From the NCBI GenBank assembly GCA_964546645.1, contig CAZJKM010000007.1:1-56459 (forward strand): DNA of 56,459 nucleotides, given 5' to 3'. The notes under the pieces were generated by a model. That model ran no database searches. It was not told where the DNA came from and saw only the letters and a program-made list of their open reading frames with translations. Position numbers and translations under genes: made by a program. The DNA comes from A37T11 sp964546645 (GTDB lineage: Bacteria > Bacteroidota > Bacteroidia > Sphingobacteriales > Sphingobacteriaceae). This document shows, piece after piece, positions 28,201 through 37,333 of this stretch (position 1 is its first letter; every line of letters starts with the position of its first letter).

Positions 28201-29217
28201 ATGATGAAGCTGCGTTACCGACCGTATACCCTTAACCTGAAACATGTTTTTACCGTTGCTGCTTATTCGCGCAGTACCACCCCTGTCGTGCTCACCGAAC
28301 TGGAGTATGAAGGTGTGATCGGTTATGGCGAAGCATCAATGCCTCCCTATCTGGGCGAATCACACGAAAGTGTACAGGCTTTTCTGGGAAAAGTGGACCT
28401 TTCGCGTTTTGACGATCCTTTCCGGACAGCGGATATATTAAATTATGTTGATGAAATTGTGCCGGGGAATACGGCGGCCAAAGCGGCGGTTGACATTGCC
28501 TTGCATGATTTATTGGGAAAGCTGATGCAGCAGCCCTGGTACCGGATCTGGGGATATAATCCGGACGCAACTCCTTATACGACTTTTACAATCGGCATTG
28601 ATACAGCCGACGTGGTCCGGCAGAAAGTTCAGGAAGCTGCTGCCTTCAGGATCCTGAAAGTCAAGCTGGGATTGGAAACTGATAAGATGATGATCGAAAC
28701 CATCCGGGAAGTGACGGATAAGCCGCTGTGTGTGGATGTCAATCAGGGCTGGAAAGACCGGGAGAAAGCACTTGAAATGGCGTATTGGCTTGCGGAGCGT
28801 GGTGTATTATTCCTGGAGCAACCGATGCCAAAAGAACAGGTGGACGACAACGCATGGCTGACAGAGCGCAGTCCGTTGCCTACCATTGCTGACGAGGCGG
28901 TGCAACGCCTGCCGGATGTGCTGCGTGCAAAAGGGGTATATGATGGTATCAATATTAAATTGATGAAATGTACCGGTATGCGTGAAGCACGGCAAATGGC
29001 GGAGCTGGCCAGGGCGTTGGATATGAAGGTGATGCTGGGATGCATGACGGAGACTTCCTGTGCGATTTCTGCTGCGGCACATCTGTCGCCCATTGTGGAT
29101 TGGGCTGATCTGGACGGTGCCTTACTGATTGGAAACGATGTGTACCGGGGTATGACCGTAAATGATGGAAAAGTGGTACTTCCCGCCGGTCCGGGAATCG
29201 GTATAGCCCCCCTTTAA
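28201..29217 (+). CDS. L-Ala-D/L-Glu (dipeptide) epimerase
   Basis: 338-residue enolase-superfamily enzyme of the muconate-lactonizing subgroup. Catalytic lysines lie in ILKVKLGLE and INIKLMKCTG; metal ligands in CVDVNQGW, FLEQPMPKEQ and IADEAVQ. This family converts L-Ala-D-Glu released from murein to L-Ala-L-Glu so that it can be hydrolysed. The upstream NlpC/P60 endopeptidase, 22 nt away, supplies such dipeptides. Specificity of Bacteroidota dipeptide epimerases varies, so other Ala-Xaa dipeptides are possible substrates. Confidence 0.88.
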   Translation: MMKLRYRPYTLNLKHVFTVAAYSRSTTPVVLTELEYEGVIGYGEASMPPYLGESHESVQAFLGKVDLSRFDDPFRTADILNYVDEIVPGNTAAKAAVDIALHDLLGKLMQQPWYRIWGYNPDATPYTTFTIGIDTADVVRQKVQEAAAFRILKVKLGLETDKMMIETIREVTDKPLCVDVNQGWKDREKALEMAYWLAERGVLFLEQPMPKEQVDDNAWLTERSPLPTIADEAVQRLPDVLRAKGVYDGINIKLMKCTGMREARQMAELARALDMKVMLGCMTETSCAISAAAHLSPIVDWADLDGALLIGNDVYRGMTVNDGKVVLPAGPGIGIAPL

Positions 29218-29410
29218 GCGGATATGCCCAATGTCGCCGGGAACTTCCGGCCGGAAAACCAAACGTAAAAAATACGGTTAAAAGGGTATATGTGAGTGTT
29301 TTTTGCTTACATAAAAGCAGGTAAAAGAATAAATCAGGAAATATCCGACATATTTTTAGCTTTATTTTTTTCTACTTTTGTTATATCCATTTACAGAAAA
29401 TCAGATTTAT

Positions 29411-31048
29411 ATGTTGAAAGGATTTTTTCATGTTCCTGAGCCGGTAAACGAACCTGTATTAGCATATAAACCGGGTAGTGACGAAAGGAGGCTGTTACAG
29501 CAGGCCCTGCAGTCGGCACGCGCCCGGCAGGTATCCATTCCGATGCATATCGGAGGAAAAGCCGTGGAAACAGGTAAAAAAGTAGCCATCACACCGCCGC
29601 ATGATCATCGTCATGTGCTGGGATATTATGATGAAGGAGACAGGAGTCATGTACAGGCGGCTATTCATGCCGCATTGGCGGCTAAAGCTGATTGGGAAAA
29701 TCTTCCCTGGGAGGAGCGGGCGGCAGTTTTCCTGAAAGCAGCCGACCTGATCGCCGGTCCTTACCGCTACCGGCTGAATGCTGCTACCATGCTTGGGCAG
29801 TCCAAAAGCGCTTTCCAGGCAGAAATTGATTCGGCGTGTGAGATCATTGATTTCCTCCGTTTCAATGTGAAATACATGAGCGAAATTTATAACCAGCAGC
29901 CACCGGTGTCACCACGCGGAAGCTGGAACCGGGTTGAACAGCGTCCGTTGGAAGGTTTCGTATTCGCGCTCACCCCCTTTAATTTTACAGCGATTGCCGG
30001 TAACCTGCCTGCCAGTGCGGCTATGATGGGCAATGTGGTCGTTTGGAAACCGGCCAATACCCAAATCTATTCCGCACATGTGCTGATGGAGGTATTCCGC
30101 GAGGCGGGCGTGCCGGACGGTGTAATCAACCTGGTATTTGTTTCAGGCCCTGATGCAGGTGAAGTCGTTTTCCAGCATCCTGATTTCGCCGGCATCCACT
30201 TCACAGGGTCTACCGGCGTATTCCGGGATATATGGAAAACCATCGGGAATAATATTCACCGGTATCGCAGCTATCCCCGGATTGTGGGTGAAACCGGCGG
30301 AAAGGATTTTATCCTGGTCCATGCTTCGGCCGATGTGGCGGTGGCAGTAACTGCCGTTGTACGTGGCGCGTTTGAGTACCAGGGTCAGAAATGTTCTGCG
30401 GCCTCCAGGGCATATATCCCCCGGTCTGTCTGGCCGCAGTTCAGAGAACGTCTGCTTGCTGATATTGCTTCGCTAAAAATGGGACCGGTAGAGGATTTCA
30501 GTAATTTTATCAATGCCGTCATTGACGAAAAATCATTTGATAAGCTGGCAGGCTATATTGATCGGGCCAGACAGGACCCGGAAGCGGATATTATTGCCGG
30601 GGGAGGATATGACAAAAGCAGGGGCTATTTTATCGAACCTACCGTGATCGTTGCCGGGCATCCGGATTATGTGACCTTGTGTGAAGAGCTCTTCGGACCT
30701 GTATTGACCATTTATGTATACGACGATGACAAACCCTTCGCCGGGATATTACAAACGGTGGACCGGACATCGGTATATGCCCTTACGGGTGCGGTCATAG
30801 CGAAAGATCGTTATGCCATTGCGGAAGCCACGTATGCGTTGCGCCATGCGGCCGGCAATTTTTATATCAATGATAAATGTACAGGTGCCGTAGTAGGGCA
30901 GCAGCCGTTTGGCGGCGCCCGCGGCTCGGGCACGAACGACAAAGCCGGTTCGATGATCAATTTGCTCCGTTGGGTATCCCCGCGGACGATCAAAGAGACC
31001 TTTGATCCGCCAACGGATTACCGGTATCCGTTTCTGGCAGAAAACTAA
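29411..31048 (+). CDS. pruA: L-glutamate gamma-semialdehyde (1-pyrroline-5-carboxylate) dehydrogenase
   Basis: 545-residue aldehyde dehydrogenase of the long P5CDH type, oxidising glutamate semialdehyde to glutamate in proline breakdown. Blocks: FALTPFNFTAIAGNLP, VWKPANTQIYSA, FTGSTGVFRDIW, the general-base Glu in IVGETGGKD and the catalytic Cys in YQGQKCSAASRAY (about residue 328). ATG 29411 (MLKGFFHVPEP) is chosen for homology with family N-termini. A TACTTTTG box at 29373-29380 could be the -7 element, without a clear -33. No proline dehydrogenase gene is adjacent. Confidence 0.93.
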   Translation: MLKGFFHVPEPVNEPVLAYKPGSDERRLLQQALQSARARQVSIPMHIGGKAVETGKKVAITPPHDHRHVLGYYDEGDRSHVQAAIHAALAAKADWENLPWEERAAVFLKAADLIAGPYRYRLNAATMLGQSKSAFQAEIDSACEIIDFLRFNVKYMSEIYNQQPPVSPRGSWNRVEQRPLEGFVFALTPFNFTAIAGNLPASAAMMGNVVVWKPANTQIYSAHVLMEVFREAGVPDGVINLVFVSGPDAGEVVFQHPDFAGIHFTGSTGVFRDIWKTIGNNIHRYRSYPRIVGETGGKDFILVHASADVAVAVTAVVRGAFEYQGQKCSAASRAYIPRSVWPQFRERLLADIASLKMGPVEDFSNFINAVIDEKSFDKLAGYIDRARQDPEADIIAGGGYDKSRGYFIEPTVIVAGHPDYVTLCEELFGPVLTIYVYDDDKPFAGILQTVDRTSVYALTGAVIAKDRYAIAEATYALRHAAGNFYINDKCTGAVVGQQPFGGARGSGTNDKAGSMINLLRWVSPRTIKETFDPPTDYRYPFLAEN

Positions 31049-31077
31049 AAAAGGGAATAATCTTCCCTTTTTTAGTT
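31043..31077. terminator. Bidirectional terminator between pruA and carbonic anhydrase
   Basis: A 15-bp perfect stem (AACTAAAAAAGGGAA and its complement) with loop TAATC. The left arm includes the pruA stop codon. T-runs on both strands let it serve both convergent genes. Confidence 0.8.
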
Positions 31078-31118
31078 CTGCAATTAACAACGGTGGGAAG
31101 TACTTTTCCCGAAACGGA

Positions 31119-31781
31119 CTATGTATAGGCAAATATTTCCCCTAAGCGGTCACTGCTGGTATGTGTCGTATGCAGATCAACCAGCTGGCCGGTCTCGAGT
31201 TCGATGACCATGCCGTGTACGGCCAGGTCATCACGTTCGTTCCAGGCATTTTGTATAATCGTGGAAGTGCACAGGTTAAATACCTGTTCCTTTACATTCA
31301 GTTCCACCAACCTGTTTACTTTTTCCGGCCCCTCGGGAAGAGCATCTATTTCCTGCTGGTGCAGTCGGTAAACATCTTTTATGTGGCATAACCAGTTGTC
31401 TATCAGCCCGAATTGTTTCTTGCTCAGCGCCGCCGCCACACCACCACAACCATAGTGCCCGGCGACTATGACATGTTTGACTTTCAGTACATTCACGGCA
31501 TAATCCAGTACACTCAGCATATTCATGTCCGAATGGATACACATGTTAGCAATATTACGGTGAACAAAAACATCGCCGGGGCGGGTACCGGTGATTTGGT
31601 TGGCAGGTACGCGGCTGTCCGCACAACCGATCCACAGCACCTCCGGGTTTTGCCCTTTTGCCAGTTCCGAGAACAGGCCGCTGGTATCTGACGCCACTTC
31701 ATCTACCCATCGCTGGTTGCCGTCAATAATTTTATTAAAGCTGATTTCAAGTTCCTCGTTATTGAATTTTCTGTTGCTCAT
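31119..31781 (-). CDS. can: Beta-class carbonic anhydrase
   Basis: 220 residues. Zinc ligands C53, H109 and C112 (IGCADSRVPA and AGHYGCGG), with the D55-R57 dyad intact. The enzyme interconverts CO2 and bicarbonate. It starts 12 nt downstream of the SulP transporter gene on the same strand, so the two form an operon: bicarbonate import or export coupled to hydration. This pairing of SulP and carbonic anhydrase is common in bacteria. Confidence 0.95.
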   Translation of the reverse strand: MSNRKFNNEELEISFNKIIDGNQRWVDEVASDTSGLFSELAKGQNPEVLWIGCADSRVPANQITGTRPGDVFVHRNIANMCIHSDMNMLSVLDYAVNVLKVKHVIVAGHYGCGGVAAALSKKQFGLIDNWLCHIKDVYRLHQQEIDALPEGPEKVNRLVELNVKEQVFNLCTSTIIQNAWNERDDLAVHGMVIELETGQLVDLHTTHTSSDRLGEIFAYT

Positions 31782-31793
31782 TGTGTTTTTATT

Positions 31794-33413
31794 TTAATTG
31801 GCTATCGCCTTTTTCTGCTCGTTAATAATTTTGTTTAATTTTTTGATGTTATCCTGTTTGACCTTCTTCTGGTTGACGATCTCTTTCAGTTCCACAGATT
31901 TGCCTTTGCTGAGCGCATTGTGTTCAAAATCCTTGATCACCGAAATCACATCCTTGTCTATAAACCTGCTTTTGGAACCATCGACAATGATGGTATCGAT
32001 ACTTTTCGGCAGGTTATACAATGTTTGTTGTATGGCTGCTTTATTCAGGAACGATACCTCCTCTGACAAATTTACGGTAATTTTGTTCTTATTTTCATTG
32101 AAATCCAGGGTATATACAAAAGCATTCCGCATATTGTTCCGAAGGATGTAGAATATGGCTACCATCATGCCGATGCCGACACCTTTCAGCAGGTCTGTAA
32201 AAATCACCGCCAGAATAGTGATGACAAACGGAATAAACTGATCCAGGCCACGATGGTACATGTGCCTGAACAGCTTCGCATTGGCCAGCTTATACCCTGT
32301 TACCAGCAGGATGGCTGCGAGGCTCGACAGTGGAATGAAGTTGATGATACCGGGGATAATGAGTACGGCCGCTAACAGCCATATGCCGTGGAGCATGGCG
32401 CTCTGGCGTGTTTTCCCCCCTGAATTCACATTCGCGGAAGAGCGGACAATGACGGATGTCATCGGCAGGCCCCCCAAAAGACCGCTGCTCATGTTTCCGA
32501 TACCCTGGGCAATAAGTTCCCGGTTAGTGGGTGACACGCGCTTATAGGGGTCCAGCTTGTCAACGGCCTCAATACTGAGCAGCGTTTCCAGACTGGCTAC
32601 AATCGCAATGGTGAACGCCAGAATCAGTACCTCATTATTCATAATTTGTGTAAAATCAGGAAAAATGAAAAGGTTGGTGAATTCTGCAAATGAATGCACG
32701 ACCGGTATGGTCACCAGGTGGCTGTCGGCCAATGCGAACACGGTTCCGCTGAATGCAATGTGCAGCAATACCCCTGCCACTACTACCAGCAGCGGAGCAG
32801 GAACAATAGCGAGCTTCTTAATTTTGGGCCACAGGATCAGTATGGCCAGTGATACGATACAGATCACCGCCGCCCCGTAATTGAATGCTTCAGTCGCATT
32901 CAGCAAGCTGGCAAACGTGTTTTCGGCATCTGCCTGCGAGGAAAAACTTTCACTGCCGAAATAGTCGGTGTCATAACCGACCGCGTGCGGCAGCTGCTTC
33001 AGGATGATAGTTATACCAATAGCTGCAAGCATCCCCTCTATGACGGCGGATGGGAAATAATTTCCGATAAGGCCGGCTTTGATGATTCCTAATATAAGTT
33101 GCAGCACGCCGGCCAGTACTACTGCCAGCAAAAAAGCTTCGTAGGTACCCACACTTTCGATGCCGGTTAATACGATCACGGTCAGACCGGCTGCCGGTCC
33201 GCTGACACTCAGTTGTGACCCGCTGATGGCAGCCACTACAATACCTCCGATAATACCGGTAAGCAAGCCGGCGAAAAGGGGTGCCCCTGAAGCCATCGCA
33301 ATGCCAAGACAGAGTGGCAGGGCTACGAGAAAGACGACCACGCTGGCCGGAAGGTCATACTTCAGGTCGCGTTTTGATAATTTAAAAAATGCGGAAATGC
33401 GTGTTCCTGACAT
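31794..33413 (-). CDS. SulP-family anion transporter with STAS domain
   Basis: 539 residues, inner membrane. About 12-14 hydrophobic segments, beginning YDLPASVVVFLVALPLCLGIAMASGAP, the signature start of SulP proteins, then VSGPAAGLTVIVL and GLLGGLPMTSVIVRSSANVNSGGKTR. A C-terminal STAS domain spans about 440-520 (SFLNKAAIQQTLYN, IIVDGSKSRFID). Operon with carbonic anhydrase suggests bicarbonate as substrate, as for BicA-type members; sulfate cannot be excluded. ATG 33413 (MSGTRISAFF) is chosen because an N-terminal 24-residue extension would add an isolated hydrophobic stretch unlike the family. Confidence 0.88.
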   Translation of the reverse strand: MSGTRISAFFKLSKRDLKYDLPASVVVFLVALPLCLGIAMASGAPLFAGLLTGIIGGIVVAAISGSQLSVSGPAAGLTVIVLTGIESVGTYEAFLLAVVLAGVLQLILGIIKAGLIGNYFPSAVIEGMLAAIGITIILKQLPHAVGYDTDYFGSESFSSQADAENTFASLLNATEAFNYGAAVICIVSLAILILWPKIKKLAIVPAPLLVVVAGVLLHIAFSGTVFALADSHLVTIPVVHSFAEFTNLFIFPDFTQIMNNEVLILAFTIAIVASLETLLSIEAVDKLDPYKRVSPTNRELIAQGIGNMSSGLLGGLPMTSVIVRSSANVNSGGKTRQSAMLHGIWLLAAVLIIPGIINFIPLSSLAAILLVTGYKLANAKLFRHMYHRGLDQFIPFVITILAVIFTDLLKGVGIGMMVAIFYILRNNMRNAFVYTLDFNENKNKITVNLSEEVSFLNKAAIQQTLYNLPKSIDTIIVDGSKSRFIDKDVISVIKDFEHNALSKGKSVELKEIVNQKKVKQDNIKKLNKIINEQKKAIAN

Positions 33414-33573
33414 AAAAATAGTAGTTCTTAATAAGATGGAGCATGCTATTGCCACATACATAATGATGTACGGACGTTTTGACAATGCCTGCCGTAAAAG
33501 TACCTGAATAACAGATCCGTCACTGAACCGTCATGCCATGCCGGTCAGCAAACGAAATCGACGATAAGGTGAA

Positions 33574-33912
33574 TCAGCAGTTAGGGGGCGGGGTCGGAAC
33601 AGAGGGATAAAATGCCCGTATATTCCTGGCGTCGTCGGGAATGTAATTCAGAAAGGCCAGAAAGCGGGTAGGCATCATAGAAATATCCGGAGAGGAAGAC
33701 TTATTGAGATACTTTGAGAAAATATCTTTCACGGTTTCTCCGGAGTTGGAATTCGTGTTCTGGTTTTCGATCTCCAGCTGCATAATGACAGACAGGATGT
33801 TTTGTTTGCCATAGGAGTCAGAACATAACGGTAAAGCAGAAATGCACATCTTTATAAAAAAGATGGAAAAAAAGAAAATACTGAATATGTTTCTGCTTCT
33901 GAATGTTGACAT
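33574..33912 (-). CDS. Small exported protein of unknown function
   Basis: 112 residues not recognised. The N-terminus MSTFRSRNIFSIFFFSIFFIK has the shape of a signal peptide or membrane anchor; the rest is polar, ends PSVPTPPPNC, and has no known motif. A TACATTTG box on the minus strand (33950-33957) lies about 37 nt upstream of the start, which supports real expression. It stands between the porin and the SulP operon, both on the same strand, with gaps of about 100 nt each side. Confidence 0.5.
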   Translation of the reverse strand: MSTFRSRNIFSIFFFSIFFIKMCISALPLCSDSYGKQNILSVIMQLEIENQNTNSNSGETVKDIFSKYLNKSSSPDISMMPTRFLAFLNYIPDDARNIRAFYPSVPTPPPNC

Positions 33913-34015
33913 AAATTGATTTTAATGAAAAAATCCGCTACGTTCGTTGCAAATGTAATACCTGAAGCTTAAAAAACCTGAGAAAACAACAAAATTATTA
34001 CGAAAAAAGATCACA

Positions 34016-35215
34016 TTAAATTCCCAGCTCAAGCTGGAAAGTTCCTGACCAGCTGTTGCCGGTTTGTTGTGGGGTGTATGTACCCTCTTTAACCGTATAG
34101 CCGCCGTTGAGCTGTAATTTCAGCCGATGAGCACGGAAATATTTCGTAAAGCCAATTTCAGCAACTTCGGTTTTTTTCTCGAAGGCGACGATGCTTTTCC
34201 CGGGGTTCAGGTGCGTGTACCGGCCGGCTATTTCATACCCATTGCCAAAAAGACAGGATACCTGGTGGTTGGTGCCCGATCCGTTAAACGCATAGGCTAT
34301 TTCACCGTCTTCATTGCTGGTAATGGGATGGTCGGCCGTTCGTTTCAGGTATTCCACCTGATAGGCCCAGCCGCGGTACTTGAAGATAGCATCAGCCATC
34401 CAGGATGTCAGTGTAACCGGCGCGTACAGATATTCGCCAATCTGCCCTCCTGTCCGTGTGGTGCGGTCGTTATAACTGTATACGGCACCAATGGATAGCT
34501 TCGGGGTTTCTTCCCTTTCCAGATCGCCTTCTGAATAATCCCCTTCGTTTTTGAAATCACCGAAAGGCAGAAACTCCAGCCGTCCCGTATAGGCCAGCCC
34601 GTCATTCGTTTTATCAGCTACCCGTCCTTCTCCCGTCGTAATGGCACCTTTCAGGTGGTACGTGCTGTTGCCGGCTTTGCCTTTATAGTATGCTTTCATG
34701 CCGAAATCGCGATCAATATTCATGGCAGCATTGACGATGGAGCGTTCCGCAAATTGCAGTTGTCCCGATGAATTAACACGCTGCCGGTTGCCGGGGAGCT
34801 TGTTTTGCCCGAAGGCCACATAGAAATTCGGTGCGAAATTATAAAAAATGACGGCGTCGCGCACGATATTGGCGACACCGGTATCGTCAAAGTCTTGGTC
34901 ACCCCGTGTAAAGGCCAGCTGTATGCTGTAAGACAGCTTGGGATCGTAAATATAGCCATCCATCCGGAGCCGCAGACGGCGTATACGGGCTTCAAATTCG
35001 TCCGTTCCCAGGCTATCCCCGCTCAAGGTAGTATACTTGAGCCGGCTTTGCATCCGGAAGCGGAAATTGACGTAAAAGGTTGAGTCCGAACTGGTGTATT
35101 GCAGTCCTTTGAAATTGACAATCGTCGCTTGTTCATCGCGTTCGCGCTGCGCGATGGCTTCGTAGGCAGTGAAAAGTATACACGTCAGGATAAGCGCCGG
35201 ATATTTCATCTTCAT
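34016..35215 (-). CDS. Outer-membrane porin, OprO/OprP (phosphate-selective) type
   Basis: 399 residues: signal peptide (about 1-20, ending AIAQ), a short N-terminal segment, then a long series of alternating beta-strand sequences such as FYVNFRFRMQSRLKY, RRLRLRMDGYIYDPKLSYSIQLAF and FYVAFGQNKLPGNRQR, ending with an aromatic/hydrophobic final strand (TFQLELGI). This is the pattern of phosphate/polyphosphate-selective porins in Bacteroidota, where actual selectivity is mostly untested. ATG 35215 is chosen because it starts the signal peptide; a TATATTTG box ends 4 nt before it, pointing to a leaderless transcript. Divergent from the M42 peptidase. Confidence 0.85.
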   Translation of the reverse strand: MKMKYPALILTCILFTAYEAIAQRERDEQATIVNFKGLQYTSSDSTFYVNFRFRMQSRLKYTTLSGDSLGTDEFEARIRRLRLRMDGYIYDPKLSYSIQLAFTRGDQDFDDTGVANIVRDAVIFYNFAPNFYVAFGQNKLPGNRQRVNSSGQLQFAERSIVNAAMNIDRDFGMKAYYKGKAGNSTYHLKGAITTGEGRVADKTNDGLAYTGRLEFLPFGDFKNEGDYSEGDLEREETPKLSIGAVYSYNDRTTRTGGQIGEYLYAPVTLTSWMADAIFKYRGWAYQVEYLKRTADHPITSNEDGEIAYAFNGSGTNHQVSCLFGNGYEIAGRYTHLNPGKSIVAFEKKTEVAEIGFTKYFRAHRLKLQLNGGYTVKEGTYTPQQTGNSWSGTFQLELGI

Positions 35216-35219
35216 GTAG

Positions 35220-35227
35220 CAAATATA
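35220..35227 (-). promoter_or_regulatory. -7 element of the porin gene, start-codon proximal
   Basis: TATATTTG on the minus strand, perfect match to TAnnTTTG, 4 nt from the ATG at 35215. No good TTTG at the expected -33 distance. Confidence 0.4.
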
Positions 35228-35263
35228 GCGGCTGATTTCGGAAAAAAACCGGAAATTGCGAAG

Positions 35264-35296
35264 GTTGGCAAAGTTAAAGGCAAATTTGTAAGTTTG
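35264..35296 (+). promoter_or_regulatory. Candidate promoter of the M42 peptidase
   Basis: GTTG (35264-35267), 21 nt, TAAGTTTG (35289-35296); the expected start leaves a leader of about 22 nt before ATG 35323. Confidence 0.5.
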
Positions 35297-35322
35297 TGCA
35301 CCACAGAAAGTAATATACAGCA

Positions 35323-36438
35323 ATGGCTAAGAAGAAGACAGAACAAACACACATCCCGGTAGTAACCGCAACATCACTGAAATTTTTTGAGCAATATATC
35401 AATAACCCGTCGCCCACAGGGTTTGAATGGGAGGGCCAGCGCTTATGGCTGGATTATCTGAAACCCTATGTGAACGATTCTTTTACGGATGCGTACGGCA
35501 CAGCTGTCGGGGTGATCAATCCCGGGGCAGCATACAAAGTGGTGATAGAGGCCCATGCTGATGAGATATCGTGGTTTGTGAACTACATTACTAAGGAGGG
35601 TTTGATTTACGTCATCCGCAACGGCGGATCTGACCATCAGATCGCACCGTCTAAACGTGTGAATATCCATACGGACAAAGGTATTGTGAAAGCGGTATTC
35701 GGCTGGCCGGCTATCCATACCCGTAACCAGGGCGAGAAAGAAGAGTCACCCACCCTGAAGAATATTTTCCTGGACTGCGGTGCCACCAGTAAAGAAGAGG
35801 TGGAAGGATTGGGGATCCACGTCGGTTCCGTGATCACCTATGAGGATGAATTCATGGTGCTGAATGATCGCTATTACGTGGGGCGTGCACTGGATAACCG
35901 GGCGGGGGGATTTATGATCGCTGAGGTGGCCCGGCTGCTGAAAGAAAATAAGAAAAAACTTCCTTTTTCACTTTATATCGTCAATTCCGTACAGGAAGAG
36001 ATTGGGTTGCGTGGTGCCGAAATGATTGCACACCGCATTAAGCCGGATGTGGCTATTATTACGGACGTAACACACGACACGCAGACGCCGATGATCAACA
36101 AAGTGACACAGGGCGACCTGGCGTGTGGCAAGGGCCCGGTGGTGTCTTATGCACCTGCTGTGCAGGTTAATCTGAACCGGTTGCTGATCAGTGCGGCTGA
36201 AAAAGCAGGTATTCCGTTCCAACGGCAGGCATCATCACGTTCAACCGGTACGGATACGGATGCCTTTGCCTATTCCAATGAAGGCGTGGCCTCGGCACTT
36301 ATTTCGCTGCCTTTGCGCTATATGCATACGACGGTGGAGATGATCCATAAAGAGGACGTGGACAATGTGATCCGGTTGATTTACGAATCGCTGCTCACGA
36401 TCAAACCCGGTCAGGATTTCAGGACATTCAGCCGCTGA
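35323..36438 (+). CDS. M42-family aminopeptidase
   Basis: 371-residue cytosolic dinuclear-zinc peptidase of the M42 family (glutamyl aminopeptidase/TET-like). Metal ligands and catalytic residues are visible: IEAHADEISWF, ALDNRAGG, SVQEEIGLRGA (catalytic and ligand Glu), IITDVTHDT and the terminal MHTTVEMIHKED. These enzymes form dodecamers that trim peptides. Five nt separate its stop from the GTG start of the YoaK-type membrane protein gene. Confidence 0.93.
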   Translation: MAKKKTEQTHIPVVTATSLKFFEQYINNPSPTGFEWEGQRLWLDYLKPYVNDSFTDAYGTAVGVINPGAAYKVVIEAHADEISWFVNYITKEGLIYVIRNGGSDHQIAPSKRVNIHTDKGIVKAVFGWPAIHTRNQGEKEESPTLKNIFLDCGATSKEEVEGLGIHVGSVITYEDEFMVLNDRYYVGRALDNRAGGFMIAEVARLLKENKKKLPFSLYIVNSVQEEIGLRGAEMIAHRIKPDVAIITDVTHDTQTPMINKVTQGDLACGKGPVVSYAPAVQVNLNRLLISAAEKAGIPFQRQASSRSTGTDTDAFAYSNEGVASALISLPLRYMHTTVEMIHKEDVDNVIRLIYESLLTIKPGQDFRTFSR

Positions 36439-36443
36439 TTGGT

Positions 36444-37196
36444 GTGCTTCGCCATACGGGTCAGAAACGGACATTCAGTCATAACCTACGGTTAGCGGCA
36501 CTGCTGTCCCTTACCGCCGGGTTTGTCAATGCCGCCGGTATGCTTGCTTTTATGGTGCTTACCACCAATGTTACCGGCCATGCTGCATTGCTGGCTATTA
36601 ACCTGTCAGAAGGGGATTTCCGGGCGGCCCGGATGGTAGGGTTGTGGCTGCTGCTTTTCCTGGCGGGTGCTTTCCTTTCTGCCTTTTATGTATCCTGGAG
36701 AGGCCGTGATAAGCGACTGACCTACACGGTACCCTTGTTGGCTGAGATGCTGATCCTGCTGGTTGTTGCCTTCTACGGATTTAACTTTGACGGATCGGTC
36801 ATTAAAACAGAGTTGTTCGCCGGCGGATTGCTGTTTGTTATGGGTATGCAAAATGCGCTGGTATCCATGATCTCAGGCTCCATCGTACGGACGACACACC
36901 TGACAGGCATGTTCACAGATCTTGGTATCGGATTATCGGAAGCGATTTCTGTGAAAGGCCTGTCAGGCCCGTTGCGTAACAAGCTTATCCTGTATCTGGC
37001 CATCATCCTATCTTTCCTCACCGGAGGGATCGCAGGGGCGGCATTGTATATGTACATGACTTATCATGCTTTTATCGTACCGGCACTGCTTGTTCTCGTT
37101 ACCATTTTTTACGATGTTTTTCGCAAAGGATTTTTGCAGATGAGGCATCGGTACCATATCCGGCATTACCGCAAACAGCAGACCCGTGACAGGTAA
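36444..37196 (+). CDS. YoaK/DUF1275-family membrane protein
   Basis: 250 residues with about six membrane helices and the family signature LSLTAGFVNAAGMLAF at the N-terminus, NVTGH in the first loop, GMQNALVSMISGSIVRTTHLTGMFTDLG in the middle. Function of the family is unknown. Start is GTG 36444; no in-frame ATG precedes the first helix. It directly follows the M42 gene (5 nt), so it is probably co-transcribed. Confidence 0.85.
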   Translation: MLRHTGQKRTFSHNLRLAALLSLTAGFVNAAGMLAFMVLTTNVTGHAALLAINLSEGDFRAARMVGLWLLLFLAGAFLSAFYVSWRGRDKRLTYTVPLLAEMLILLVVAFYGFNFDGSVIKTELFAGGLLFVMGMQNALVSMISGSIVRTTHLTGMFTDLGIGLSEAISVKGLSGPLRNKLILYLAIILSFLTGGIAGAALYMYMTYHAFIVPALLVLVTIFYDVFRKGFLQMRHRYHIRHYRKQQTRDR

Positions 37197-37263
37197 AGTT
37201 CGGCAGACATCATCATGCTCCGTTATAATCACAAGTTAGTAAATGATGGAATTGAAACTAATT

Positions 37264-37295
37264 TTTGAAGAGGCGCGTACTTTTTTCTACTTTTA
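37264..37295 (+). promoter_or_regulatory. Candidate promoter of the OmpA-type lipoprotein gene
   Basis: TTTG (37264-37267), 20 nt, TACTTTTA (37288-37295). One mismatch in the -7 box. About 38 nt before ATG 37334. Confidence 0.45.
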
Positions 37296-37333
37296 CAGGT
37301 ATTTGGCAGGATTAACATTGACAGATTGAGATT

